DNA of 64,000 nucleotides from Streptomyces sp. NRRL S-37 (GCF_000721605.1 NZ_JOIZ01000003.1:124001-188000), one strand, 5' to 3'. Numbered from the stretch's first letter, positions 45,250 through 53,977 are shown. The notes: generated from the letters alone by a model not told the origin. A program made the numbers and translations.

Positions 45250-46652
45250 AGCAGTCTCTCCCCGCACACGATGCAGTAACGGGCCTCGCTCCCCGCCGGG
45301 GCACCGCAGTTGCCGCAGCCCGGCCCCGGCCGGGCGCCGACGGCGTCGGCCAGGGGGCCGCCGGGACGGGACCCGGCGCGCAGGATCATCGGGCCGAGAG
45401 TGCCGGCGTCGACGGGGCGCAGCCGGACCCGCCCCTCGGCCGCGTCCTCGATGCGGGCGACCGCGCGGATCTCGTCCAGCACCCAGTCCGTGCCGAACCG
45501 CGCCGCCAGCCGGGCGGCCTGCCCCAGACGGTCCTCCGCGGTGTCGCGCCGGTGTTCCCGCAGGGCCACGAGTCCCTGGCGCAGGGCGCTGCGCATCCGG
45601 GCGGTGGCGTTGAGGGTGCGCACGCTGTCGGCGCCCGCCGGGGCGTGCGGCGGGGACTGCCCGGGCAGGTGCCAGCGGGCGGTGACGGGCGCGTGGACCT
45701 CACCGACGGAGACCATGGCGAACTGCAGTTCGGTCTCCAGCGGGTCGCCGTCGGAGTCGGCGACCAGGGTGAGGAGATAGTCGCGTCCGCCCTGCTCCCA
45801 CTGGTAGGTCGGGAAGCTCCAGCAGTGCGGCCGGCCGGGCTCGGGCAGTCCGCCGAGGCGGTGCGGCCGGGGCGCCTTCTCGCTGAGCGAGACCTGGCGC
45901 ACGGAGGGCCGTACCGTCACCTCGATCGGCAGCTGGGGAGTGTGCACCCGGCGCAGCCGCTGGATGGCGTCGGTGATCGCGCGGCCCAGTCCGTCGTCCA
46001 CGAACTCGGCCGTGCCGTGCAGCCGTTCGGCGAGGGCGAGCAGCGGGTCGGGGGTCCAGTCCGAGCCCACGGCGAACACATCACAGGTGAACCGCCCGGC
46101 ACAGGCGTCCAGTTCCTCCTCCAGCCGGTGCTCGTCGGTGGCGGCGGCACTGCTGCCGTCGGTGATCAGCACCAGATGGCGTACGGACACCGGCCGGCCG
46201 GCGAGCAGGGCGCGCGCCCCGGCCACCCAGGCGGCGTACCCCGCGGGACGCGGCCCCTCCCGGTGCAGCGGGAGCGAACCCGCGACGAAGGCGGCCCGGC
46301 GCCTCACGTCCTGGTCGGCGACGGCCCACTCGTCGTCGCCCCGCGGATAGCAGCGGACCGGCTCGGGGCCGCTGCCGAGCACGGCGAAGGAGATCCGGTC
46401 GGGCAGGGCGCGCAGCGCCGCCGGCAGGGCGTGCCGGACGGCCGCCCGGTGGGACTCGGCGACGTCCACCGCGATGATCACCGCGAGCTGGACCGCGGGC
46501 AGGTCGGTGGGGGCGCCGTGGGCGGCCACGTCGACCCGCAGATGTGCCTCGATCTTCGCACTGCGGTGCGGGCGCGGGTCACCGCCGAGGTCGACGTGGA
46601 GCCGGATGCCCGGCTGCGGAGGCCGGGTGGGGCCGCTCATGTCGTACGTCAC
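45246..46652 (-). CDS. VWA domain protein with C-terminal zinc ribbon
   Basis: 468 residues. A VWA domain (about 60-240) has VIIAVDVAESH in place of the DxSxS metal site, so MIDAS is degenerate, plus the TDGSS loop. A linker follows with a beta-sandwich-like stretch (IEVTVRPSVRQVSLSE), then a TPR-like helical part (MRSALRQGLVALREHRRDTA). The end is a zinc ribbon (CGNCGAPAGSEARYCIVCG). VWA proteins often bridge ATPases or kinases and substrates. It overlaps the membrane-sensor gene by 4 bp. I chose GTG 46652 because GGAAGG lies 4-5 bases before it. ATG 46640 is possible. The kinase gene is 61 bp upstream in the same operon. Confidence 0.78.
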   Translation of the reverse strand: MTYDMSGPTRPPQPGIRLHVDLGGDPRPHRSAKIEAHLRVDVAAHGAPTDLPAVQLAVIIAVDVAESHRAAVRHALPAALRALPDRISFAVLGSGPEPVRCYPRGDDEWAVADQDVRRRAAFVAGSLPLHREGPRPAGYAAWVAGARALLAGRPVSVRHLVLITDGSSAAATDEHRLEEELDACAGRFTCDVFAVGSDWTPDPLLALAERLHGTAEFVDDGLGRAITDAIQRLRRVHTPQLPIEVTVRPSVRQVSLSEKAPRPHRLGGLPEPGRPHCWSFPTYQWEQGGRDYLLTLVADSDGDPLETELQFAMVSVGEVHAPVTARWHLPGQSPPHAPAGADSVRTLNATARMRSALRQGLVALREHRRDTAEDRLGQAARLAARFGTDWVLDEIRAVARIEDAAEGRVRLRPVDAGTLGPMILRAGSRPGGPLADAVGARPGPGCGNCGAPAGSEARYCIVCGERLL

Positions 46653-46713
46653 CGTTCCTTCCTTCACCTTCGTCGCCGGGTGCCGTCCGTCCCGTTCCCG
46701 TCGTGCCGTGCGG

Positions 46714-49020
46714 TCAGAACACGGTCTGCGGCCGTACCGCGTGCATGAGGTCCACCAGGTGTTCGTGGGCGGCGGGCTCCTGGTGGTGTGCCGCCAGCCG
46801 CCGGTAGAGCGACTCCAGCCGCTCGCGCGCCTCGCGCTCCGGAGCGCTCAGCCGGCGCAGGGCGCGGGCGGTGAGCCGTCCGGTGCCCCCTCCCGGAGCG
46901 CCGGGACGGTCGCTGAGGCTGTGCACCGCGTCCAGTTTCCACTCGTGGAGCTCGGTGCTCAGACGCAGCGCCTCGTCCTCGGACAGGCTCGGCTCCCCGT
47001 CGCCCGGCCGCCGGCCCACCAGACCGTGCAGTTCGGCCAGCGCCGCGTCGACCTCGGCGGGCAGGGGCAGCGGATCACCGTCCCCGGGCAGCCGGGCCGC
47101 GCGGATGCGCAGGGCGGCGATCCGGGCGACGGTGTGGTCCAGCGTGCCCGGCCCGACCCGGCCGAGCACGTCGATGGCGGTCCGGCGGTCGCGTGCGCGC
47201 AGCGCGAGCCGGGCCAGGCCGAGGGCGGCGCCGCCGTGCGCGGGGTTGCGGGCGAACACCGCCTCGTACAGTTCCTTGGCCGTGGGCTCGGCGGTGTCGT
47301 CGCCGAGCCACTCCGCACAGTGGGCGAGGGCCAGTTTCGGCGCGTACTCACCAGGCAGTTCGAGGTGGACCTGGGTGAAGTGGTGGCGGGCCTCGGCGAC
47401 CTGCCTGGGGGCGTCGTCGAGGCCGGCGCTGCACAGCGCGAGCAGGGCGCGGTGCCACTCCAGCCGCCACCGGCGCACGGCGGACGGCCCGGGGACGGAG
47501 TCGGCCGTGTCCAGTTCCTCCTGGGCCCGCCGCAGGTCGTCGCGGGTGTTCCGGCCCAGCAGGACACGCACGTTGTGCAGGCGGATCTCCACCGAGCGCG
47601 GTTTGTCCTCCTCCTGCTCCAGGAGCCGGCCCGGATCGTAGCCGCTGCTCACCTCGAACCGGGTGGCCTGCGGATCGCCCGGATACGGCCTGGGCACCGG
47701 CAGACAGGCGGCGATCTCGGTGGGGGTGGGCGTGCCGAGGTCGAGGACCGGCGCCACGGGCGGCTGGTAACGGTCGCGGCGGGGCCGGTCCAGCCAGTGC
47801 CCGATGTCCGGCACCGTGCCGAGCCGGGCGCCGGGCAGTCTGCTGGACGGCCGGAAGTGGTCGGAGGGCTCCGGCGGGTCGCTCTTGCCGCGCAGCGCGC
47901 GGATCTCCCGCAGGGCGCCGCGCAGTTGGCCGACCATCTCGCGGGCGTCGGCGAAGCGGCGGCCCGGGTCGGTCCGTACGGCACGGTCGACGACCCGGTC
48001 GAAGGAGGCGGTGCCGAGACCGGGCACGCCGGCGACGGCCCAGCGGGCGAGTTCCCGCAGGGTGACGCCGACGGTGTGCAGGTCGTGGGCGACGGTGGGC
48101 ACGGCCGAGGTCCCGGTCTCGGGCGCCATGTAGTCGGGCGTGACATGGGCGGGCGGCAGGCTCTGTCCCTGCTCGCGCATGCCGCCGAGGTCGATGACCT
48201 TGATGCCGTCCCGGTGGTGCACGACGTTGGAGGGCTTCATGTCCCCGTAGACGAAGACCCGTTCGCCGTCGGCGTGCAGATGGACGAAGGCCTCGAGGAT
48301 CTGGCAGCCGTACGTCGCGACGTGCTCGATGTCGAGGACGGACTCCCCGCGCCGGACCTCCTCGACGACCTTCGCGAGGGTGCCGTCACCGACGTCGTCC
48401 ATGACGATGTAACCGCCGGTGACCCGGCCGGTGTCGTCCCGGCGGGCGACGAAGTCGCGGATCTGGACGATGCGGGGGTGGCGGATGGCGACGAGGTTGC
48501 GGCGTTCGACGTCGGCGAGGCGGGCGCCGTCGTGCTCGTACCGGTTGAGCAGTCCCTTGACGGCGACGACGTCACCGAGATGGGTGTCCTCGGCGAGGTA
48601 GACCCAGCCCTGGCCGCCGTGCGCGATGGGCCCCATGACGCGGTACTGGTCGCGCAGCAGGTCGCCCTCGACGAGTTCGGGCCGGTACGAGTAGCGCTCG
48701 CCGCACGCCGGACAGAACCCCTCGATCGGCACCGGGCCCTCGGTGTAGGGCGGGGCGAAGGTGATGCCGCAGTCGGCGGACGAGCAGCTCATGCGGATGC
48801 GCGGCGGGGCCTCGGGCCGGACGAGGCGTTCCCCGGCGGGGCGCGGCTCGCGTTCGGGGAGCGTGAGGAGTTCGCGGGGGCCGAGTGCGCGGGGGTCCTC
48901 CGGCAGGGCGGGCAGTCCGGGGCCGTCCTGCGCGCGACCGCAGACGGCGCAGTAGCCGGTGGGCAGGACGGTGCCGCCGCAGGGGGCCCCGGTGAAACGC
49001 CGGTGCGGGCAGGTCGTCAT
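46714..49020 (-). CDS. PknG-like serine/threonine protein kinase
   Basis: 768 residues. N-terminal metal-binding parts: C4, C14, C24, C27, and a rubredoxin-like C79, C84, C103, C106. The kinase domain (about 126-400) has the Gly loop PIAHGGQGWVYLAED, VAVKG with Lys155, a catalytic FVYGDMKPSNVV (Asp in the YGD position where most kinases have HRD), and IDLGG in place of DFG. The C-terminal ~300 residues are TPR-like helices. Rubredoxin-kinase-TPR order and the DLG and YGD variants match PknG. PknG phosphorylates the FHA regulator GarA/OdhI that controls 2-oxoglutarate dehydrogenase. No such FHA gene is in this window. It lies between the trypsin-like gene and the VWA gene in one operon. Confidence 0.88.
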   Translation of the reverse strand: MTTCPHRRFTGAPCGGTVLPTGYCAVCGRAQDGPGLPALPEDPRALGPRELLTLPEREPRPAGERLVRPEAPPRIRMSCSSADCGITFAPPYTEGPVPIEGFCPACGERYSYRPELVEGDLLRDQYRVMGPIAHGGQGWVYLAEDTHLGDVVAVKGLLNRYEHDGARLADVERRNLVAIRHPRIVQIRDFVARRDDTGRVTGGYIVMDDVGDGTLAKVVEEVRRGESVLDIEHVATYGCQILEAFVHLHADGERVFVYGDMKPSNVVHHRDGIKVIDLGGMREQGQSLPPAHVTPDYMAPETGTSAVPTVAHDLHTVGVTLRELARWAVAGVPGLGTASFDRVVDRAVRTDPGRRFADAREMVGQLRGALREIRALRGKSDPPEPSDHFRPSSRLPGARLGTVPDIGHWLDRPRRDRYQPPVAPVLDLGTPTPTEIAACLPVPRPYPGDPQATRFEVSSGYDPGRLLEQEEDKPRSVEIRLHNVRVLLGRNTRDDLRRAQEELDTADSVPGPSAVRRWRLEWHRALLALCSAGLDDAPRQVAEARHHFTQVHLELPGEYAPKLALAHCAEWLGDDTAEPTAKELYEAVFARNPAHGGAALGLARLALRARDRRTAIDVLGRVGPGTLDHTVARIAALRIRAARLPGDGDPLPLPAEVDAALAELHGLVGRRPGDGEPSLSEDEALRLSTELHEWKLDAVHSLSDRPGAPGGGTGRLTARALRRLSAPEREARERLESLYRRLAAHHQEPAAHEHLVDLMHAVRPQTVF

Positions 49021-49066
49021 CCTCGCGTGCCTCTCCTTCCCCTCCCGGCCCGGACGGTGCACGGCG

Positions 49067-50389
49067 TCACCGGTCCCCGCAGCGTCTCAGGTCGGCGCGC
49101 AGGGTCCTGATCAGCGCGCGCAGCCGGGTGAGCTGCTGCTGCGGGTCCCGTACGTCGTCGAGCAGGCGGCGGGTGGCGCGGTGCCGGTCGGCGGTCTCGG
49201 TCACGGAGCCGAGGGAGGCGCTGTCGACGATGTCGCGGCGTATCGCCCGGCTGAACTCCGCCCGCTGCAGGCGGTCGAGCAGGGTGTCCGCGTGGTGGAG
49301 GAGCGCGGGCCGCAGGAGGAGGTCACGGGAGGCGGCCCAGCCGGGCCCGCCCTCGTGGCGGAAGACGAGCAGCAGCCGGAAGCCGAACGTCCGTAACCGG
49401 GACAGGATCTCGATGAGGGGTCCCGGCTGCGGCTCCTCGTCGAGCCCGTCGACGAGGACCGTGACCGGCCGTACGGGCGCACGGTCGGCCGCCCGCTCGG
49501 GCCGGGCCTTGGCACCGCGCAGCCAGTCCCAGTACGCCAGGTACTCACCGGCCGGGAAGGTCACCTGGTCCAGCGCGTGGTCGATGAGGTCGGGCCTGCT
49601 GGCGCCGCCGCGGTGGACGACGTGGGCGCGGTGCGCCAGATGGCGCAGCGAGCGGTCCTTGCCGCTGCCCGGGGGCACCACGGTGATCTTCACCGGGTCC
49701 TCGTCCGGGTCGTCGAACCACCGGCCGAGCCGCTCCTCGAAGCCGTGGTCCCAGGCCCCCGGACTGGTCAACTCCTTGATGAGGGGCGAGATTTCCGCGA
49801 TACGTCCGACGGGGATCAGATATGAGAAGGAGAGCCGGTTGTCCTCGGGCAGGGCCGCGCCGAGGTCTCCGCGCCAGCTGACGACGAGCCCCACCACCCG
49901 GGTGGGCCGGTCCTCCTCGGGCCGGGTGCACACGGCGGCGCCGCTGAACCCGGCGCGCACCACCTCCGACCTGGTGACGGCGTCGAGCTGCACCTGTTCA
50001 CCGCTGACACCGCCGATCCGCCCCCACAGGCTCATGCCGTCGTCGAAGCCCTCCGCGTAACCGGTCGCGTACACCTCCATGCCGCCCCACAGCCCGGTCT
50101 CCAGCGGAGCACGGCGCGCCTGCGGTCGGGGACTGTCCAGCCGCAGCACGGCGACGTCCTCACCGCCGGGGCCGTCCGCCAGCCAGCCACCGGGCATGAC
50201 CCGCGCCGAGACCGGTTCGAGCCCGCCGTTCTCGGCGAACTCCAGCCACATGACGGCGTCCGGCCGGCGCACCACGTGCGCGCAGGTCAGTGCCGTGTCC
50301 TGGTCGACGAGCACGCCGGCGCCGCACACGGGACCGTGCGCGTCCTCGCGCCGCAGTCTGAGTCTCCAGTCCGCACGCAGTTCCCCCAT
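49067..50389 (-). CDS. Trypsin-like protease fused to a STAND-type NTPase region
   Basis: 440 residues. A trypsin-like domain fills residues ~1-200 with all three catalytic positions visible: His in ALTCAHVV (about 37), Asp in GEDVAVLRLD, Ser in VRAGFSGAAV. There is no signal peptide, so the protease is cytoplasmic. The second half has a P-loop-like VPPGSGKDRS, where Asp-Arg replaces the Ser/Thr after the Lys, and a Walker B typical of STAND NTPases (TVLVDGLDEE). The C-terminal remainder is helical. Trypsin-STAND fusions with trypco partners are known from predicted counter-invader systems. It heads the five-gene leftward operon and is divergent from the trypco2 gene. ATG 50389 has a weak ribosome site. 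Confidence 0.75.
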   Translation of the reverse strand: MGELRADWRLRLRREDAHGPVCGAGVLVDQDTALTCAHVVRRPDAVMWLEFAENGGLEPVSARVMPGGWLADGPGGEDVAVLRLDSPRPQARRAPLETGLWGGMEVYATGYAEGFDDGMSLWGRIGGVSGEQVQLDAVTRSEVVRAGFSGAAVCTRPEEDRPTRVVGLVVSWRGDLGAALPEDNRLSFSYLIPVGRIAEISPLIKELTSPGAWDHGFEERLGRWFDDPDEDPVKITVVPPGSGKDRSLRHLAHRAHVVHRGGASRPDLIDHALDQVTFPAGEYLAYWDWLRGAKARPERAADRAPVRPVTVLVDGLDEEPQPGPLIEILSRLRTFGFRLLLVFRHEGGPGWAASRDLLLRPALLHHADTLLDRLQRAEFSRAIRRDIVDSASLGSVTETADRHRATRRLLDDVRDPQQQLTRLRALIRTLRADLRRCGDR

Positions 50390-50480
50390 GCCGTCTCACA
50401 TTACGTGCAAAGCGTGGGGTGTCCCTAGACTCGTGAGGAGGGTGGATCGGTCAATCAACCGAAAGCGGGGGTGTGTTGAT

Positions 50481-50834
50481 ATGGCGAACGCGGAACCGAT
50501 CGGACTGGCGGAGGCCATCGGCACGGTGCGCGCGGAGTTGGCGCGGGCCCAGGCGGAAGGCGCGGAGAGCGACTGGCGGTTCCATGTGGAGCAGGTCACC
50601 CTGGAGTTCTCGGTGCAGTTCCACCGGGCCGGCGAGGGCGGGGCGGGCCTGCGCCTGGGCGTGGTCGAGGCCCGCCTGGGCGGCGCGGTGAGCCACGACT
50701 CCACCCACCGCATCGAGGTGGCCCTCAAACCCCTTCCCCGCCCCGACGGCCGCCACCACGAGGTGAGCCGCGAGGACACCGCTGCTCCCCGCCGGCCGGT
50801 CCCGCACGACGGCTCCCTCCTGCGGGACCGGTGA
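50481..50834 (+). CDS. Trypsin-co-occurring domain 2 (trypco2) protein
   Basis: 117 residues. The N-terminal helix IGLAEAIGTVRAELARAQAE is followed by a beta-hairpin-rich part (FHVEQVTLEFSVQFHRAG, LRLGVVEARLGG, THRIEVALKPLP). This pattern is the small domain called trypco2, found next to trypsin-like and STAND proteins in actinobacterial conflict systems, where it probably acts as a binding partner or adaptor. The C-terminal ~25 residues are disordered. It starts at ATG 50481, 91 bp from and divergent to the trypsin-STAND gene. A TAGACT hexamer at 50426-50431 could be its -10. Confidence 0.8.
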   Translation: MANAEPIGLAEAIGTVRAELARAQAEGAESDWRFHVEQVTLEFSVQFHRAGEGGAGLRLGVVEARLGGAVSHDSTHRIEVALKPLPRPDGRHHEVSREDTAAPRRPVPHDGSLLRDR

Positions 50835-50992
50835 CCCGGCCCTGAGGAGGCCGGTGTCCGGTCCGGCACTCACGACCACGACGTCACCCACCAGGCGACC
50901 GGCGGCCGCCCGAACGAACACGGCGTCCGCTCCGTCGTTGTTTCCGTAACGTCCGCTGATCCGGAGCCGGGGCTCCGGGAGGAGGTGACCGG

Positions 50993-51391
50993 GTGGGAAC
51001 CGTGACGTCGACCGGGCGAAGCGCCCTCGTGGGGATGTGGATGGCGGTGACCGTCGTGATGTCCGCCGGATGCGCGTCGCCGGGCGGCGGTGGGTCCGAG
51101 GCGTCCTGCGCGTTCCGGGTCGAGTACGACGGGCGCCTGTACGCGGACGTGTCCCGTGCCGAGTTCACGACCGGCGGGAAGCTGGGACCGGCCGTCCTCC
51201 CGCCGTGCGACGACTCACCGGGCGACGGGGACGGTCAGGCGCCACCGGAATCGACGACCGCCTACGCGGTCGAAGGGGTGGACCCCGCCGTCGCCATCGC
51301 GGTGGACGACGCACCCGACGGAGTCCTCTTCGTCGTCGACTCCGGCGACGACCTCCCTCCCGAGGTCAAGAAGCTGATCAGGGACTCCTAG
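50993..51391 (+). CDS. Small secreted lipoprotein, DUF6281-like
   Basis: 132 residues with a lipoprotein signal (ALVGMWMAVTVVMSAGC, lipobox MSAGC, Cys about 27). The mature domain is beta-rich with CAFRVEYDGRLYADVSRAEF near its start and the acidic VDSGDDLPPEVKKLIRD end. This fits the small actinobacterial family I know as DUF6281. The GTG at 50993 has AGGAGG 7 bases upstream, the best ribosome site in this region. It stands alone between trypco2 and a gene remnant. Confidence 0.72.
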   Translation: MGTVTSTGRSALVGMWMAVTVVMSAGCASPGGGGSEASCAFRVEYDGRLYADVSRAEFTTGGKLGPAVLPPCDDSPGDGDGQAPPESTTAYAVEGVDPAVAIAVDDAPDGVLFVVDSGDDLPPEVKKLIRDS

Positions 51392-51441
51392 CACCCGGGT
51401 GACGGGCCGTCGCCTTCCCGGCCGGCTCCGGGCCGGAGGCG

Positions 51442-51771
51442 TCAGAGCCGTACGCCGGAGCGGCGGCGGCCGAGGAGGAGGCGCACTCGATGTCCCGGGT
51501 CACCACGCCGGCGTGCCCTGGGTCCGGCCGGGCGCGGCCGGGGCGTCCGCGGTGCGCCGTCCGCCCGGAACCGGCGCGCGTGGCGGCCGGGCCCCGACCA
51601 CTCCTCGGCGGTCACGACCGCCCCCTCACGCGGCGCGCACTCGTACGTCCCGTTCCCGCCGAACTCGGTGAGCAGGTACCCGCGCGCCTTCGCGCCGTCC
51701 GGGGAGAGCGTGATGCCTGCGGCCTCGACCTCATGTAGCGTTGATAAAGACAGCTTGAGCATTCTGGGCAA
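51442..51771 (-). pseudogene. Possible gene remnant
   Basis: The first ~55 residues of this minus-strand frame read like a real protein (LHEVEAAGITLSPDGAKARG, YLLTEFGGNGTYECAPREGA). After that, Arg/Pro-rich shadow sequence sets in, as if the frame had shifted. The fragment overlaps the promoter region of the following TetR gene. I do not recognise a family. It may be a decayed short gene. Confidence 0.3.
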
Positions 51772-51790
51772 TTCTGTGTATCATCGCTAC
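51735..51790 (+). promoter_or_regulatory. TetR promoter flanked by an inverted repeat
   Basis: TTGAGC (51755-51760) and TATCAT (51779-51784) with an 18-bp spacer form a good promoter. The A of the ATG at 51791 is 7 bases past the -10, so the mRNA may be leaderless. GTAGCGTTGATA (51735-51746) and TATCATCGCTAC (51779-51790) form an interrupted inverted repeat (10 of 12 positions pair) around the promoter, a likely autoregulatory site. Confidence 0.6.
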
Positions 51791-52531
51791 ATGGCGAAGG
51801 AAGCTTCATCGGCCCGGCGAACCCGCGCGCTGATCATCGACGCAGCCGCCGATCTTCTGGCGGCTTCGGCCGGCGGGGAGTTCTCGACCCGCGAGGTGTG
51901 CGTCGCGGCAGGCGTCGCGGCGCCGACCCTGTACCACCACTTCGGCGACAAGGACGGACTGCTGCGAGAGGTGGCGGCGGACAGGTTCAGCCGCTACCTG
52001 GCCCGCAAGCAGGCCCTGGAGACGACCGGGGATCCGGTCGAGGACTTTCTTCGCGGCTGGGACATGCACGTGGAGTTCGGGGTGACCAACCCCGCGCTCT
52101 ACACCATCATGTACGGCCGCCCGATGGACGGCCGTACAGCCCCGGCGGACCACGCCCACGCCGTTCTCGTGACGATGATGCGCGACCTGGAGAGGGCCGG
52201 ACGGCTGCGCGTGCCGGCCGGGACGGCCGCGGACGTGGTGGCCTCGGCCGCGGTAGGGGTCACCCTGCATCTGATCCGCACCCGCGCGGCGGCCGACGAC
52301 CACCTGTCGGCCCTCGTGCGTGACGCCGTCACCGCGGCCGTCATCAGCCCGCCGGCTGTCCCCGGAGCGCCTCCGGTGACGCCGCGGCTCGTGCGAGCCG
52401 CCGCGCAACTGGAAGCGGAGATGCCCCATGGTCCCGTCGGCACGCTCCGTGCCTCGGAAACCGCGCTGCTGCGCGAATGGCTGGCCCAACTGTCCGTGCT
52501 CGGCCGCGCGGCAGGCGGCGACCCGTCCTGA
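51791..52531 (+). CDS. TetR family transcriptional regulator
   Basis: 246 residues. The TetR N-terminal helix-turn-helix is clear: RALIIDAAADLLAASAGG, STREVCVAAGVAAPTLYHHF, GDKDGLLREVAADRFSRYLA. The C-terminal ligand domain is longer than average. ATG 51791 follows the -10 directly with no ribosome site, so translation is probably leaderless. It precedes an alpha/beta hydrolase gene by 85 bp on the same strand and most likely controls it. An inverted repeat around its own promoter suggests autorepression. The ligand is not predictable. Confidence 0.88.
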   Translation: MAKEASSARRTRALIIDAAADLLAASAGGEFSTREVCVAAGVAAPTLYHHFGDKDGLLREVAADRFSRYLARKQALETTGDPVEDFLRGWDMHVEFGVTNPALYTIMYGRPMDGRTAPADHAHAVLVTMMRDLERAGRLRVPAGTAADVVASAAVGVTLHLIRTRAAADDHLSALVRDAVTAAVISPPAVPGAPPVTPRLVRAAAQLEAEMPHGPVGTLRASETALLREWLAQLSVLGRAAGGDPS

Positions 52532-52616
52532 CGGGGCTCTCCGGAGCGACCGGCCGCACAACCGGCGGGTTCCCCCGGCCTGCGGGCTCGACATGCTCGA
52601 CATGAAGGAGGAGCAC

Positions 52617-53564
52617 ATGAGCACCACCCACCAGGAACAGGCCCTTGGCGAAGAGGAGATCCAGGGCATCTTGGACGGCATCGCGCAAGGCTTCGGCCAC
52701 CCCATGCGCTCGCCGATCCTCAAGACCCCGGGCGACTACGGCCTGGCCTACCAGGAGGTGTTCTTTCCCTCCATGGACGGTGTGCCGCTGGAAGCCTGGT
52801 ACATCCCCTGCGACGGATCGGACAAGCTGATCATCGCCAACCACCCCCTGTGGTTCAACCGCTACGGCCTCCCCGCCCACCTGGAGCCCTGGAAGTCGAT
52901 CGGGGCGAGCACCGGCAACGACTTCGAGGTCGACTTCGTGCCCGACTACCGCATCCTGCACGAGGCCGGATACAACGTCCTCACGTACGACATGCGCAAC
53001 CTCGGCCACAGCGGAACCGGCAACGGCGGCATCGGCAGCGGTGGCCGCTTCGAAGCCCGCGACGTCGTCGGCTCCCTGCAGTACGTACGCGCCCGCGAAG
53101 ACCTCAAGGACATGACCATCGGCCTGTTCAGCCGTTGCCAGGGCTCGAACGCGACCATGTTCGCCATGCAGATGTACCCCGAGCACTTCGAGGGCGTGCG
53201 CTGCGTCGTCTCCCCGCAGCCGCTGTCGGTCGGCGTCACCATGCAGCGCACTCTGGAGAGGCTGGGGCTGCCCGAGCGCATCGCCGAGCTGGAGGAGAAG
53301 GTCCGCCTGATCGTCGGCTTCCCCTTCTCCGAGATGTCGCCGGTCGAGGCCGCCAGGAGCGTCACCGTCCCCACCCTCCTCTACCAGGTCCACGACGACC
53401 TGTTGACTCGCCCCGACGACGTCCAGGCGATGTTCGACAACATCCCGATCGAGGACAAGAAACTCGTCTGGGTCCACGGAACCACCGCCCGCTGGGACGG
53501 CTACCTGCACTTCCAGCGCGAGCCCGAGGAAATGCTGGACTGGTTCGCCACCCACATGAAGTAG
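52617..53564 (+). CDS. Alpha/beta hydrolase with Cys nucleophile
   Basis: 315 residues of the alpha/beta-hydrolase fold (DKLIIANHPLWFNRYGLPAH, then YNVLTYDMRNLGHSG). The nucleophile elbow reads GLFSRCQGSN (residues 169-178), so the residue at the Sm-x-Nu-x-Sm position is Cys174, not Ser, as in dienelactone hydrolase. The acid is likely an Asp in YQVHDDLL and the base His in WVHGTTARWDGYLHF. The substrate is unknown. ATG 52617 has AAGGAGGAG just before it. It follows a TetR gene and ends at a strong terminator. Confidence 0.82.
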   Translation: MSTTHQEQALGEEEIQGILDGIAQGFGHPMRSPILKTPGDYGLAYQEVFFPSMDGVPLEAWYIPCDGSDKLIIANHPLWFNRYGLPAHLEPWKSIGASTGNDFEVDFVPDYRILHEAGYNVLTYDMRNLGHSGTGNGGIGSGGRFEARDVVGSLQYVRAREDLKDMTIGLFSRCQGSNATMFAMQMYPEHFEGVRCVVSPQPLSVGVTMQRTLERLGLPERIAELEEKVRLIVGFPFSEMSPVEAARSVTVPTLLYQVHDDLLTRPDDVQAMFDNIPIEDKKLVWVHGTTARWDGYLHFQREPEEMLDWFATHMK

Positions 53565-53579
53565 CCCCCGGCCCGCGAC

Positions 53580-53606
53580 GGCCGCACCCCGCAGTGGGGT
53601 GCGGCC
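53580..53606 (+). terminator. Terminator after the hydrolase gene (repeat copy 1)
   Basis: GGCCGCACCCC and its complement GGGGTGCGGCC enclose a 5-base loop, 16 bp after the hydrolase stop. The same hairpin and about 45 flanking bases recur at 54817-54890 after the nuclease-like gene, so this copy seems to have arrived with a fragment of that gene family. Confidence 0.7.
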
Positions 53607-53702
53607 GGGTGTGCGCCCTTGGAGTCGGTCGACCGAGGGCCTGGGGGCCGCGGATGAGGGGTGGCGAAGGATTTCGTCGAGGGGGTGGCGTCGAGGGGCC
53701 CC
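53607..53702 (-). pseudogene. Remnant of an Rpn/PD-(D/E)XK-type gene end
   Basis: Bases 53607-53702 match the 3' end and downstream part of the intact nuclease-like gene at 54862-55857 (same terminator, same GTGTGCGCCCTTGG block, similar GTCGAGGG-GTGGCGTCGA codons). Nothing upstream continues it, so only the end of a second copy is left. Confidence 0.6.
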
Positions 53703-53977
53703 CGGAAGCACCGCAAGCCGGATGGCCTGAGCCAGTGACGTACGCGCCCGGGGGCGAGGAAGCGTGAGAGGGCTTCGCGCCCCTCGCGAGGAAAGCGGAA
53801 CCGGTGGGCCCCGGTGGCGCGGGGCCGGCCCCCAGGGACGACTGTCCTGGCGGTCGCCTGCGTGTTCCACGGCGAGGACGCCGGCCGCACCGAGAAGTAG
53901 GCGCCGGCGGTCACGCTGGGCGGGGACTGCTTCCCGGTCCTGGACCTGTGGGGCGGCCGGCTGACACCCGTGGGCGC

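Noticed and set aside
53800..53900. Plus-strand stretch reading TVLAVACVFHGEDAGRTEK
   Set aside because: A possible gene end of about 20 residues with no recognisable family; too short to annotate.
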